DNA of 64,000 nucleotides from a bacterium (GCA_905221435.1 CAJNDD010000003.1:53145-117144); one strand, 5' to 3'; shown: positions 7,278-15,344, numbered from the stretch's first letter. Notes: a model not told the origin generated them from the letters alone. A program made the numbers and translations.

Positions 7278-8510
7278 ATGTACACAAGTCATAAAATTAA
7301 AAAAATTTTATCCGAAAATGCAAAACGAAATGTCATTATGACCAGTATTGATGAAGTTACCTTTGTAATCAAACCAACTGAGGATACAATAGGAGAATAT
7401 CCAGAAAGATGGAATCAAACAGCTCCACAGATTGCTGAAATAATCGCTGAAAAGCTGAAATTACCATTACTTCTGGGAGATTATTCGCCTCCAGAACAAA
7501 GACTACCTGCAGGTTATACAGACGGTTTTGCTTTTAAAAATATGCCGTATTACTTTTCTATAGCTTGGCATTATAGAAATTTTACAATGGGTATTATTGT
7601 AAAATTTTCTGCGTCTGCCTTATCTCACTACAAGCAAGTGTATAAGGAATATTATAATGAGGCTATTGACGTCAATATTATGGCTAAATTACTAAATGAA
7701 GAGTATTGGGAACTTAGATTAAGTCGTATAGACTTAGCAATAGATTATTTCAATTACGATATGACAGTAAATGAGCTTTATCAAGGAATAAAAAATAAAC
7801 AAATTCAAATTTTAAATCATAATGGTAGAAAAAACATCTCTAATATTTCTGCACAAGAAGTTAATGGTGTAGCTCAGACTATCTATATAGGAAGTAAGAA
7901 AAAAAATATACAAACTCTATTGCGCATTTACAATAAATACCAGGAACAACTTGACAATCGTAGACGCTATGTTCACGTTGTGAACCTGTGTGATTCTTGG
8001 ATACGTATGGAAGCTTCCTATAAAGGAACATATAGTAATCAAATTTTGGCATTGTTATTAACTATTAGTAACGCAAATGAACTTAGTCAATTGATAGTAA
8101 ATAAGATGATTGATAAATATGGTTTCTACAATTCAGAAGATGGTTTACCTATTCCTTTTACAAAAGATTTGTTCGTAGGTTCAGGTCATTTCCCTGAATT
8201 AGAATCTCTTTCTTCAAGAAACAACTATTTATTAGCTACTATTTCTTATATTATGAAAGGTAGTGGTTTCTTTCCATTGTTAAAAAAGATTGAGGAAATA
8301 TGGGGGGGAGAAGCTCGTAATCATTTTATTATTCGTTTAATTCAAGAGTATGAGTGGAACTACATACCAAACCAAGATGTTGAGCTATGGCTTAACAAAT
8401 TTAGCTCAGAACTCTCTCAATTAAATTATAAAGAGTATTTTGAAGATAGTTTTAAGCTATTCTATCAAAAAAACAATATCACTCCGAAACGACCTAAAAA
8501 CAAAGAGTAA
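7278..8510 (+). CDS. Rep_trans / MobT-family relaxase (replication initiation factor)
   Basis: This 410-residue protein belongs to the rolling-circle initiator family that includes Tn916 Orf20 and ICEBs1 NicK, inferred from the N-terminal DEVTFVIKPT region, the LRLSRIDLAIDYF strand typical of the family and the location between coupling ATPase and excisionase. It would nick oriT, stay bound to the 5' end and start transfer and rolling-circle replication. Its catalytic Tyr cannot be singled out by eye. No strong ribosome site is visible beyond GAAAG ahead of ATG 7278. Confidence 0.8.
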   Translation: MYTSHKIKKILSENAKRNVIMTSIDEVTFVIKPTEDTIGEYPERWNQTAPQIAEIIAEKLKLPLLLGDYSPPEQRLPAGYTDGFAFKNMPYYFSIAWHYRNFTMGIIVKFSASALSHYKQVYKEYYNEAIDVNIMAKLLNEEYWELRLSRIDLAIDYFNYDMTVNELYQGIKNKQIQILNHNGRKNISNISAQEVNGVAQTIYIGSKKKNIQTLLRIYNKYQEQLDNRRRYVHVVNLCDSWIRMEASYKGTYSNQILALLLTISNANELSQLIVNKMIDKYGFYNSEDGLPIPFTKDLFVGSGHFPELESLSSRNNYLLATISYIMKGSGFFPLLKKIEEIWGGEARNHFIIRLIQEYEWNYIPNQDVELWLNKFSSELSQLNYKEYFEDSFKLFYQKNNITPKRPKNKE

Positions 8511-8584
8511 TATTGCTTGAAAAATAGTATAGGGATGATTTTCATCACCTCTAGCTATTATCTCATAAAAAAGGAGAATTTTCT

Positions 8585-8926
8585 ATGACTGAGATAAATA
8601 AAATTACTGTTGATTTAATCAATGTAGAGATACAATTACCAGAAGATAAAATTATCGTCGATAGAAAAGAATATGATAATTTACAACATAATTCTTCTCA
8701 AGGTAGATATATGACCTTATCTGATGTTCTACAACTTCTATCAGTTTCAAGACCGTGGTTACTTGATAATGTATTGAATAACTCAAAAATTCGGAAAGAA
8801 ATTGATGTTGAATTAAATCCAGATGGGTTCGTTAAATATCCTGAGAACCAAGGTGGACGCTATTTCTTTTTGGCGAGTAAAACAAAACAATGGTTTGAAG
8901 AAAACTTTAGAGAAATTATGGTATAA
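8585..8926 (+). CDS. DUF771-type small DNA-binding protein, probable excisionase
   Basis: The 113-residue protein has the DUF771 signature around YMTLSDVLQLLSVSRPWLLD (~45-65), a helix-turn-helix-like core found in phage and ICE genes next to integrases, and a C-terminal RYFFLASKTKQWFEENF. AAGGAG precedes the start. It ends 44 bases before the integrase gene. The role as recombination directionality factor is inferred from position. Confidence 0.72.
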   Translation: MTEINKITVDLINVEIQLPEDKIIVDRKEYDNLQHNSSQGRYMTLSDVLQLLSVSRPWLLDNVLNNSKIRKEIDVELNPDGFVKYPENQGGRYFFLASKTKQWFEENFREIMV

Positions 8927-8970
8927 TAGCCTTGGCAAAAACCTTGGTTATCTATTGAAAGAGGTAACTA

Positions 8971-10218
8971 ATGGCAACTTTTAGACAACGTACAAAAGGT
9001 GGCACATGGGATTATAGAATTGTAGATAACAACAAAAAACTTGTTGCATCTAAAGGCGGCTTCAGAACTAAGAAGGAAGCAGAAAAAGAAGCTTTAGCTA
9101 TTGAATTAAAGTTGATGTCAGGTGCAAAAATTAATTCGCAAGCTAGTTTATATGAGTTATGGGAAGAGTGGTTTGATGTTGTTGTAAGACCACTTGGAAA
9201 AAGTGAATCAACACTCTTTAAGCATAAGAAGAGAGGGGACTTGATAAAGGAACTTTTTCAAGATAGACCAGCAACTTCTATTCGTTTTAGTCAATATCAA
9301 CGAGCTCTAAATTCGTATGCTGAAAGGGTTACAAAAGATACCGTAGCACGATTAAATTCAGAAATCCGAAAAGTCATTCAGTTTGCTCAACGTGACCAAC
9401 TAGATATAGTTGATTTTACTGATGGTGCGATTATTTCAGGGATGAAGAAAAGCAAGACAACAGATGAAAAATATATTGACAATATTGAGGACTATTATAA
9501 GATTTTAGTTCATTTAAAAAGTCATCTTAATTACAGTAAATCTGTGATTCCTTATCTTTTGTTTGTTTCCTTTAAAACAGGGATGCGCTTCGGAGAGATT
9601 TTAGGTTTAACTTGGGATTGCATTGATTTTGAAAATCAAGTCATCCACACTTATAGGCGCTACTATAATTATAAATGGAGACCACCCAAAACGGACACAT
9701 CTGTTAGAGATGTACCCATAGATGAAGAAACATCTGATGTTTTGAAATTATTAAAGAAAGAACAAAAGATTGTCTATAGAAATCAAGGTATTAAGGAAAA
9801 AGAAAATTTCCTCTTCTATGATACTGTGTATGGAGTTCCTAGTAACAATGCTGTAAATCAAAGCTTACAATCGATACTAAAAAAACTAGAAATTTTTCCA
9901 TATAATTTAACTGCTACGGGTATTAGACATACTTATGCTAGTATGTTACTTGCTAAAGGAATTGATATATGGGTTGTTGCTCATGTAATGGGGCACAAAA
10001 ATATAAAACAGGTAACAGAAACATATGGTCATCTTTTAAAAGAGAAGAAAGAAAAAGAACATCAGATTATACGAAAGCTTTTAAGTGAGTATCCGTTGGT
10101 AGAACAGATACACAAAAAAGCCTTTAGAATAAGGCTTTTAGACACTAAATTATGCCCCCTGCAGGAATCGAACCTGCAACTACTCCTTAGGAGGGAGTTG
10201 TTATATCCATTGAACTAA
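8971..10218 (+). CDS. int: Tyrosine recombinase (integrase) of the element
   Basis: Residues ~1-45 resemble the arm-binding domain (RQRTKGGTWDYRIVDNNKK), ~55-155 the SAM-like core-binding domain, and ~165-370 the catalytic domain. Catalytic residues are visible: R206 (TGMRFGEIL), R319 (IRHTYAS; H317-320 region), H342 (GHKN) and Y352 (TYGHL). The frame continues through a hairpin and through the att core into the antisense strand of tRNA-Arg: codons 395-398 are exactly the 12-bp core, and residues 399-415 are encoded by tRNA sequence. In the excised circle the frame would stop two codons after the core, giving a 400-residue protein. Confidence 0.9.
   Translation: MATFRQRTKGGTWDYRIVDNNKKLVASKGGFRTKKEAEKEALAIELKLMSGAKINSQASLYELWEEWFDVVVRPLGKSESTLFKHKKRGDLIKELFQDRPATSIRFSQYQRALNSYAERVTKDTVARLNSEIRKVIQFAQRDQLDIVDFTDGAIISGMKKSKTTDEKYIDNIEDYYKILVHLKSHLNYSKSVIPYLLFVSFKTGMRFGEILGLTWDCIDFENQVIHTYRRYYNYKWRPPKTDTSVRDVPIDEETSDVLKLLKKEQKIVYRNQGIKEKENFLFYDTVYGVPSNNAVNQSLQSILKKLEIFPYNLTATGIRHTYASMLLAKGIDIWVVAHVMGHKNIKQVTETYGHLLKEKKEKEHQIIRKLLSEYPLVEQIHKKAFRIRLLDTKLCPLQESNLQLLLRRELLYPLN
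10113..10140 (-). terminator. Element-borne hairpin terminator downstream of tRNA-Arg
   Basis: Stem AAAAGCC / GGCTTTT with a T6 run on the minus strand, 13 bases beyond the 3' end of tRNA-Arg. It lies inside the 3' end of the integrase coding sequence and would end tRNA transcripts in place of the displaced chromosomal terminator. Confidence 0.65.
10153..10164. repeat. attR core inside tRNA-Arg
   Basis: TGCCCCCTGCAG, the antisense of the tRNA acceptor/T-arm 3' end; identical copy at 1116-1127. Confidence 0.75.
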
Positions 10219-10224
10219 GGGAGC
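10153..10224 (-). tRNA. tRNA-Arg (anticodon CCU)
   Basis: The 72-base reverse-strand sequence folds as a cloverleaf: acceptor stem GCTCCCT / AGGGGGC (one G-T pair) with discriminator A, anticodon stem ACTCC / GGAGT with loop CTCCTAA giving anticodon CCU (10189-10191), and T arm GCAGG-TTCGATT-CCTGC. CCA is not encoded. The gene is intact although it is the integration target. Confidence 0.95.
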
Positions 10225-10228
10225 TAGA

Positions 10229-10260
10229 GAAAAACCCTGCTGAATAAGCAGAGTTTTTTA
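10229..10260 (-). terminator. Terminator of rplS
   Basis: Stem CTCTGCT / AGCAGGG (one G-T pair) and a T5 run follow the rplS stop codon on the minus strand, five bases ahead of the tRNA gene, so the tRNA is made by read-through or from its own promoter. Confidence 0.7.
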
Positions 10261-10266
10261 GTCGAA

Positions 10267-10614
10267 TTAACGACGGATTTCTTTGATACGAGCTGCTTTA
10301 CCTTGAAGAGCACGCAAGTAGTACAATTTCGCACGACGTACTTTACCGTAACGAACAACTTCAATCTTTTCAACACGTGGAGTGTGGATTGGGAAGATAC
10401 GCTCAACACCTACACCATTAGAGATTTTACGAACTGTGTAGTTTTCTGAGATGCCAGCGCCTTTACGTGCGATAACAACACCTTCAAAAATCTGGATACG
10501 TTCACGGTTACCTTCGACAACTTTCGCGTGTACACGAACAGTGTCACCAGGACGGAATGATGGGATATCTGTACGAAGTTGACCTTCAGTCAAACTTTGG
10601 ATTAATGGATTCAT
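10267..10614 (-). CDS. rplS: Ribosomal protein L19 (bL19)
   Basis: The 115-residue sequence (start [20 protein letters not shown], then [15 protein letters not shown] and [20 protein letters not shown]) is full-length bL19, a large-subunit protein at the 30S-50S interface. AGGAGA precedes ATG 10614. It is monocistronic with a structured leader upstream and a terminator downstream, followed by tRNA-Arg. Confidence 0.98.
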
Positions 10615-10637
10615 TTTATTCTCCTATCTTTGTCAAT

Positions 10638-10704
10638 CTTGAGGAACCTTCCTCAGCGGATAAACTGTATTTTTGTGCGTCCATTACACACAAGATACAG
10701 TTTA
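10638..10704 (-). promoter_or_regulatory. Structured rplS leader, L19-leader-like
   Basis: The 5' region of rplS contains a 10-bp perfect stem (TAAACTGTAT / ATACAGTTTA) with inner pairs TTGTGTG / CGCACAA, then a second hairpin TGAGGAA / TTCCTCA just ahead of the ribosome site. Firmicutes carry an autoregulatory L19 leader RNA here; match to that family is by position and shape only. Confidence 0.5.
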
Positions 10705-10732
10705 CCAAATTTCCACCTAAAAGTAAAGAAAT

Positions 10733-11062
10733 TTATAGCAGAATTCCTAAAAAAATTGCTAGAAAACCGCCTATGTAAGTTAAGAGAAAATAGCTATAAA
10801 ATACCTTCTTGTCACTGATTAGTCTTTGCAGCTCGTCATTCAAGGTTGAAAAGGTCGTTAACCCTCCACAAAAACCTGTCGCTAGGATAGCATAGACTTC
10901 CTTGGACTCCACATGATTGTAGAGTAGGCCAATTAAAAAACATCCTAGAAGATTGGCAATGAGAGTTCCCAATGGCAATTTAGAAGCTTGATTGTAGCTA
11001 GAAAAGAAATAGCGCACTAGTGCTCCGAACCCGCAGGTGATTGCAAGATAAACGATTACCAT
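10733..11062 (-). CDS. crcB: Fluoride channel FluC/CrcB, second subunit (109 aa)
   Basis: Small four-helix membrane protein with the CrcB hallmark GFCGGLTTFSTLNDE (~68-82) and GxxxRY near residues 12-19. CrcB/Fluc proteins form dual-topology dimers that export fluoride. It overlaps the other crcB gene by 7 bases; paired genes usually encode a heterodimer of opposite topologies. Confidence 0.93.
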   Translation of the reverse strand: MVIVYLAITCGFGALVRYFFSSYNQASKLPLGTLIANLLGCFLIGLLYNHVESKEVYAILATGFCGGLTTFSTLNDELQRLISDKKVFYSYFLLTYIGGFLAIFLGILL

Positions 11063-11430
11063 TTCTTCCTCCCCAGATAATAAGCCAATAGCAGACCTCC
11101 TCCAATACTCAAAAGTAGGTAGATGCCTAAACTAAGATAACGCCCGGTATCAAGCAGTTTCACGGCATCAAGCATTAGACTAGAAAAGGTTGTTAAACCT
11201 CCGCAAAAACCCGTCCCCAGCGCCAAAACCAAGCCTTTACTGGTTCCTTTATAGACCAAATAGCCTTTCACCAGATAAACCAAGCAGAAAATGCCCAGAT
11301 AATTGACGAGAAGGGTCCTCCAAGGAAAGTCTGGGCTGGCTGGTAACCAAGTGGAAACCAAGTAGCGGACAAGCCCACCCAACATGGCAGCTAAAAAAAT
11401 TCCTAGCGAATAGAATTGTTCTTTTTTCAT
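11056..11430 (-). CDS. crcB: Fluoride channel FluC/CrcB, first subunit (124 aa)
   Basis: Four hydrophobic segments, GGLVRYLV near the N-terminus and GFCGGLTTFSSLMLD (~93-107) identify CrcB. Its ATG overlaps the end of the chorismate mutase gene by four bases and its 3' end overlaps the second crcB, so the three genes form one tight operon. I see no fluoride riboswitch upstream of the operon. Confidence 0.93.
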   Translation of the reverse strand: MKKEQFYSLGIFLAAMLGGLVRYLVSTWLPASPDFPWRTLLVNYLGIFCLVYLVKGYLVYKGTSKGLVLALGTGFCGGLTTFSSLMLDAVKLLDTGRYLSLGIYLLLSIGGGLLLAYYLGRKKW

Positions 11431-11693
11431 TTGATATTTTGATCCTGATAATCACGCGAACGTTTGAGAATGTCTGAAAAAGTCGCAACAATGGTTTCCC
11501 GATAGCGCTTATCTTCTACTCGATTTTTGACTTTTTCAAAAATAACTTCTTCTCTCTTAGAATCTAAGATTGGCTTACCAGATGATTTTTTATAAGCGAC
11601 AACCCCTTCAACTAGGTGCATCCGTTCTTCTAGGAGCTTGACGATTTGGTCGTCGATCTGATCAATTTCTTGCCGAATCATATCTAAATCCAT
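11427..11693 (-). CDS. Chorismate mutase, AroQ class (88 aa)
   Basis: All-helical 88-residue protein (MDLDMIRQEIDQIDDQIVKL, ...LEERM, YKKSSGKPILDSKREE) matching the monofunctional AroQ fold, which converts chorismate to prephenate for Phe/Tyr synthesis. Residues R7, R/K in YKK and E in SKREE fit the active site pattern. GGAGGAG precedes the start. First gene of the operon with the two crcB genes; this order is also seen in pneumococci. Confidence 0.88.
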   Translation of the reverse strand: MDLDMIRQEIDQIDDQIVKLLEERMHLVEGVVAYKKSSGKPILDSKREEVIFEKVKNRVEDKRYRETIVATFSDILKRSRDYQDQNIK

Positions 11694-11767
11694 GGCATCT
11701 CCTCCTTTATTTGAATTATTGTATCAAAAAGCCACCAAATAGGCTAGTAAAATCCCAAAATAACTAA

Positions 11768-11800
11768 TAAAAAAACGCACTGACTCCTTCCAGTCAGCGC
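11768..11800 (-). terminator. Terminator of the flavodoxin gene
   Basis: Stem GCGCTGACT / AGTCAGTGCG with loop GGAAGG and a T6 run on the minus strand. Confidence 0.85.
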
Positions 11801-11810
11801 AGCTTGTTTC

Positions 11811-12254
11811 TTATCCTACTTTTGCAGCCAATTCTTCTGCGAATTGTTCCAAGCGTTCGATGTCTTCTTCTTCGGCAGAGAGGTCCACTTTAACACACTC
11901 TGAACCTTTTTCTGCCCCTGTCGCTACAAAAACGCGATCAAAGTCATCAACAGCCTTACAGAATTCGTCATAGAAGGTATCTCCCGAACCGACAACTCCA
12001 TAGATTTTGCCATTCAAGTTGAGATCTGCTAGGTCTTCGTAGAAGTCCATCATCTCATCTGGCAATTCTCCATCTCCGTAAGTGTAAGTCGCAACAATTG
12101 CGATGTCCGCCTCCAAGAAGTCTGAAGCGTCAACAGTCGTACATTCATCAACATCGACATCCAAACCCAAGTCACGCAATTTATCTGCTACAATATCTGC
12201 AATTTCTTCGGTATTACCGGTCATACTGGCAAATACAATTTTTGCTAATGCCAT
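11811..12254 (-). CDS. Flavodoxin
   Basis: 147 residues, acidic, with the FMN phosphate-binding loop SMTGNTEEIAD (~10-20), the TYTYGDGELPDE loop (~57-68) and the GSGDTFYDEFC loop (~90-100). It is a short-chain-type flavodoxin carrying electrons between reductases in the cytoplasm. GGAGGAC precedes the ATG. It is transcribed alone, divergent from pde2. Confidence 0.93.
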   Translation of the reverse strand: MALAKIVFASMTGNTEEIADIVADKLRDLGLDVDVDECTTVDASDFLEADIAIVATYTYGDGELPDEMMDFYEDLADLNLNGKIYGVVGSGDTFYDEFCKAVDDFDRVFVATGAEKGSECVKVDLSAEEEDIERLEQFAEELAAKVG

Positions 12255-12357
12255 ATCGTCCTCCTCAATTTATCTTTCTCCATTATATCATATCTTTTTC
12301 ATTTTAAAAATAAAAATTCTTGTGCTACAATGAAATGAGAAAGAATTGAGGTTATTT

Positions 12358-13302
12358 ATGGAAATTTGCCAGCAAATTTTAGAAAAAATCAAAGAATACG
12401 ATACCATTATCATTCATCGTCATATGAAACCAGATCCTGATGCCTTAGGGAGCCAAGTGGGCTTGAAAGCTCTTCTCAAACACCATTTTCCAGAAAAAAC
12501 CATCAAAGCCGTCGGTTTTAACGAACCAACTCTAACTTGGATGGCGGAAATGGATACTGTCCAAGACAGTGACTACCAAGGAGCTCTTGCTATTATTTGT
12601 GATACAGCGAATCGTCCTCGTATCGATGATAAACGCTACGAACAAGCTGATTTCATCATCAAAATCGATCACCATCCAAATGATGATATCTATGGTGACC
12701 TATCTTGGGTGGATACAAGTTCAAGCAGCGCCAGTGAGATGATTGCATTATTTGCTCAAGAAAATCAGCTAGCTTTATCTAGTGAAGCGGCACGACTTCT
12801 CTATGCAGGAATTGTCGGGGACACAGGCCGTTTTCTCTACCCGTCGACTAGTGCTCGTACCTTTAGAATAGCTGCCCAGCTCCGAGAAGTTGATTTTGAC
12901 TTTGCTGGATTGTCTCGTCAAATGGATACCATGAGCTTCAAGATCGCAAAACTGCAAGGCTTTGTCTATGATAATTTAGAAGTTGATGAAAACGGGGCTG
13001 CACGCGTTCTGCTTACTCAAGACATCTTGAAAAAATACAAGGTTACGGATGCTGAAACAGCAGCGATTGTCGGAGCACCTGGTCGAATCGATACAGTTAA
13101 GGCTTGGGCCATCTTTGTTGAACAAGCTGATGGCCACTTCCGTGTGCGTATGCGCAGTAAAATCACTCCTATCAATGAAATTGCCAAACAACACGACGGA
13201 GGAGGGCACCCATTAGCTAGCGGCGCCAATTCCTATAGCTTAGAGGAAAATGAACAAATATACGGAAAAATTCAAGAGGCACTACAAACTAATCCAAGCT
13301 AA
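12358..13302 (+). CDS. pde2: DHH/DHHA1 phosphodiesterase, Pde2/NrnA type (pApA and pAp hydrolysis)
   Basis: 314 residues. The DHH domain shows HRHMKPDPDALGSQ, CDTANRPRID and IDHHPNDD metal-binding motifs; the DHHA1 domain ends with GGGHPLASGA. In pneumococcus this locus encodes Pde2, which degrades pApA from c-di-AMP breakdown; NrnA relatives also cleave nano-RNA and pAp. I choose ATG 12358 because TTGAGG lies at the right distance; a TTG at 12346 overlaps that site. It is transcribed divergently from the flavodoxin gene. Confidence 0.9.
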   Translation: MEICQQILEKIKEYDTIIIHRHMKPDPDALGSQVGLKALLKHHFPEKTIKAVGFNEPTLTWMAEMDTVQDSDYQGALAIICDTANRPRIDDKRYEQADFIIKIDHHPNDDIYGDLSWVDTSSSSASEMIALFAQENQLALSSEAARLLYAGIVGDTGRFLYPSTSARTFRIAAQLREVDFDFAGLSRQMDTMSFKIAKLQGFVYDNLEVDENGAARVLLTQDILKKYKVTDAETAAIVGAPGRIDTVKAWAIFVEQADGHFRVRMRSKITPINEIAKQHDGGGHPLASGANSYSLEENEQIYGKIQEALQTNPS

Positions 13303-13340
13303 GATTTTTCTTGACCGTTTACATTCTCTTGAATACAAGG

Positions 13341-13369
13341 TTTCTTTGTACCTCACTTTATGGTATAAT
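13341..13369 (+). promoter_or_regulatory. Promoter of the membrane-protein gene at 13399
   Basis: TTTCTT (13341-13346), a 17-base spacer and a perfect TATAAT (13364-13369), 30 bases ahead of the start codon. Confidence 0.6.
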
Positions 13370-13398
13370 AAATAAAACCAAATAAAAGGAGACTTATT

Positions 13399-14085
13399 AT
13401 GGAAAAAAATCGTTTATTTATCCTCATTTCTGCTGGGGTGGCCATTCTTGGTGCCCTCTTGCCATGGGCTAGTTTGAATATTGGTGCTTTTGGTTCATAT
13501 AGTGTACATGGTTTCAATGGAGATGGCTGGTTCGTTATCATCGCAGCTATCGTCTCTATCGTTCTTGCTTGCCTGAACAATATGAATAAACCAATGCCTA
13601 AAGGTTTTGCCATTGGTGTTATTGTTGCAGGTGCAATTTCAACTCTCGTCACTCTTGTTAATCTATTCAGCGTAAATAAGTATGTATCTAACTTTGGTGG
13701 ATACGGTGTTTCAATCGGGTTTGGTTTGATTCTTTCCCTTCTTGCTAGCATTGCACTTGTGGTAACTGGTCTCTTGGCAATGTCAGGTGGTAAAATTACA
13801 AAAGAATCATTCACTGAATTAGCTGAGTCAGGAAAAGATTTGGCTCAAACAGTCGGACGTGTAACAAGCTCTACCGTTAAAACTGCTGTTGAAGAAATCA
13901 AAAAAGAATCTCAAGAACATAAGAAAGAAGCTGAAACTAAAACAGACGAGGCAAACAAAGAGACTGAATCAGTAAAATCAAAAGAAGAAACAACTGAGAC
14001 TGAAAATGAATCAGTAACAGAAGTTAAAACTGAAATAAAAAAAGAACAGAAGGAAGAACAAAACGATCCTGATCAAGGGAACTAA
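13399..14085 (+). CDS. Four-TM membrane protein with a charged C-terminal tail
   Basis: 228 residues: four hydrophobic segments (~6-25, 42-60, 66-88, 104-128) with a Gly-rich loop, followed by a ~95-residue tail of Lys/Glu repeats that is probably disordered or coiled coil. AAGGAG precedes ATG 13399. I know of no function; homologues are conserved at this place in mitis-group genomes as hypothetical proteins. The hydrophobic part could sense or modify the membrane, but nothing in the sequence shows an enzyme motif. Confidence 0.75.
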   Translation: MEKNRLFILISAGVAILGALLPWASLNIGAFGSYSVHGFNGDGWFVIIAAIVSIVLACLNNMNKPMPKGFAIGVIVAGAISTLVTLVNLFSVNKYVSNFGGYGVSIGFGLILSLLASIALVVTGLLAMSGGKITKESFTELAESGKDLAQTVGRVTSSTVKTAVEEIKKESQEHKKEAETKTDEANKETESVKSKEETTETENESVTEVKTEIKKEQKEEQNDPDQGN

Positions 14086-14121
14086 TTATTCTTCTAGTCT
14101 CGCCTCAGCAATATGTACCTC

Positions 14122-14158
14122 ACCCTATAAGTTAGATTTTTTGTCTAACTGATGGGGT
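14122..14158 (+). terminator. Hairpin after the membrane-protein gene
   Basis: Imperfect 15-bp stem (ACCCTATAAGTTAGA / TCTAACTGATGGGGT) with loop TTTTTTG. It may be the terminator of the upstream gene or the scar of the neighbouring IS remnant. Confidence 0.45.
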
Positions 14159-14159
14159 A

Positions 14160-14470
14160 TTTTGCTATGAAACTAACTTATGAGGATCAATCGGTGCTAT
14201 TCTCCACAGCCAAAATGGCAATATCAACGCTCTTCATACCATCTTTTTGGAGAAGAAAGAGAATTCAGCTATCAATATTACGAAAGGGCAACAGCCCTGA
14301 CAAGGGGATGATGGAGTCCTTCTTTGGCATTTTGAAATCGGAGATATTTTATATATGTGAGAAGATCTTGAACAAGCTATTGGAGACTACATTGGTATAC
14401 TACGACAAACGAATTCATGTAAAACTAAAAGGACATAGTCATTTATCTAATCTTTCTGAGCCACGCAAAA
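14160..14470 (+). pseudogene. IS3-family transposase (OrfB) remnant, frameshifted
   Basis: Translation of 14207-14300 in one frame gives WQYQ..., typical of the HSDxGWQYQ region, and the next frame gives RKGNSPDKGMMESFFGILKS followed by a degraded YYDKRIHVKLKG, matching the C-terminal DDE domain of IS3-family OrfB. The N-terminal half and the inverted ends are missing and frameshifts separate the pieces, so it is inactive. Confidence 0.8.
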
Positions 14471-14542
14471 CATCCTCGTCATCCCTCGTTGTTCAAGTAT
14501 TTTCTTTGATTTTTTTTAGATTTTACGATAAACTAAATAAGT

Positions 14543-15343
14543 ATGAGAAAAAAAATTCATCCAGCTATTATTTTGAGTTTATTTGGAATTTTCTTAGCGA
14601 TTTTACTCCTCAATAGACCAAGTTTTGAGGACCATCCTATCAAAACTAAGCCAAATGCTCTTCAAGTTGAAACTCAAGCCTTGCATAATCTTGACAAGCC
14701 CATTATCGACGTCTCTGGTTGGCAAAGACCTGAGGAAATCAACTACGACATCTTGGCTCAAAATATTTCTGGTGTTATCGTTCGCGTGCACAATGGGGCT
14801 CAGCATACTGAAGCAAATGATGCTGCCTTTATCAATGGTATCGATAAAGCTTATAAAAATCACATATCAGAATTTCAAAAACGGAATGTCCCTGTGGGGG
14901 TTTATGCCTACGTAGCTGGAAAAAGTAAAGAAGATATGGAGAAGGCTGCTGAAGTCTTCTACAACGCTGCTTCTCCATACAATCCTAGCTACTACTGGTT
15001 AGATGTTGAAGAAAAAACAATGTCTGATATGAATGAAGGTGTTGAGGCCTTTCGCGCCAAACTAGCAGCTCTCGGTGCTAAAAATATCGGAATCTACGTT
15101 GGAGTTTATTTCATGCAAGAGCACAGTATCAGTACGGATAAGTTCTCTGCTATTTGGATTCCTTCCTATGGAACAGACTCTGGTTATTTTGAAACGAAGC
15201 CAAATACTGATCTGGACTATGATCTCCACCAGTACACTTCTAAGGGGAGAATTGCAGGATTTGAACATCATTTGGACATCAATTTGATTTCTACTGACAA
15301 AGACAAGGAAGAAACCTTCAGAAAACTATTTTTAAGACCATAA
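14543..15343 (+). CDS. GH25 family lysozyme with N-terminal membrane anchor
   Basis: 266 residues. A short basic start and one hydrophobic segment (~8-24) anchor or export the protein. The GH25 domain (~50-260) shows the family's catalytic acids in IDVSGWQ (~56-62) and LDVEE (~154-158), and the expected beta-strand ends (GVIVRV, GVYAYV, GIYVG). GH25 enzymes cleave the MurNAc-GlcNAc bond of peptidoglycan. No choline-binding repeats are present, so it is not a LytC-type enzyme. No strong ribosome site is visible ahead of ATG 14543. Confidence 0.85.
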   Translation: MRKKIHPAIILSLFGIFLAILLLNRPSFEDHPIKTKPNALQVETQALHNLDKPIIDVSGWQRPEEINYDILAQNISGVIVRVHNGAQHTEANDAAFINGIDKAYKNHISEFQKRNVPVGVYAYVAGKSKEDMEKAAEVFYNAASPYNPSYYWLDVEEKTMSDMNEGVEAFRAKLAALGAKNIGIYVGVYFMQEHSISTDKFSAIWIPSYGTDSGYFETKPNTDLDYDLHQYTSKGRIAGFEHHLDINLISTDKDKEETFRKLFLRP

Positions 15344-15344
15344 G

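Larger units (their letters stand above)
1116..10164. mobile_element. Integrative and mobilizable element in tRNA-Arg(CCU), Tn916-related modules
   Basis: A 12-bp core, TGCCCCCTGCAG, occurs at 1116-1127 and again at 10153-10164, where it forms the 3' end of an intact tRNA-Arg gene. Between them lie an integrase beside the tRNA, a DUF771 excisionase-like gene, a Rep_trans/MobT relaxase, an FtsK/TcpA ATPase and accessory genes, the order seen at the recombination and mobilization ends of Tn916/ICE relatives. No type IV secretion genes (VirB4, VirB6, lysozyme-type TraG) are present, so self-transfer is unlikely and mobilization by a helper ICE is inferred. The left half carries an LPXTG surface-exclusion protein as cargo. 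Confidence 0.82.

Noticed and set aside
1116..10164. Phage satellite (PICI) instead of a mobilizable element
   Set aside because: No capsid, terminase or packaging-interference genes and no phage-type primase; the relaxase and FtsK genes point to conjugation.
10557..10818. Plus-strand open frames over the rplS leader and crcB
   Set aside because: No ribosome site; the region is explained by the leader hairpins and the crcB gene on the other strand.
10630..11062. Fluoride riboswitch for the crcB operon
   Set aside because: The region upstream of the chorismate mutase-crcB operon (11694-11767) is too short and shows no matching fold.
13353..13814. 153-aa reverse frame opposite the four-TM protein gene
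   Set aside because: Composition is that of an antisense shadow, and the plus strand has promoter, ribosome site and membrane pattern.
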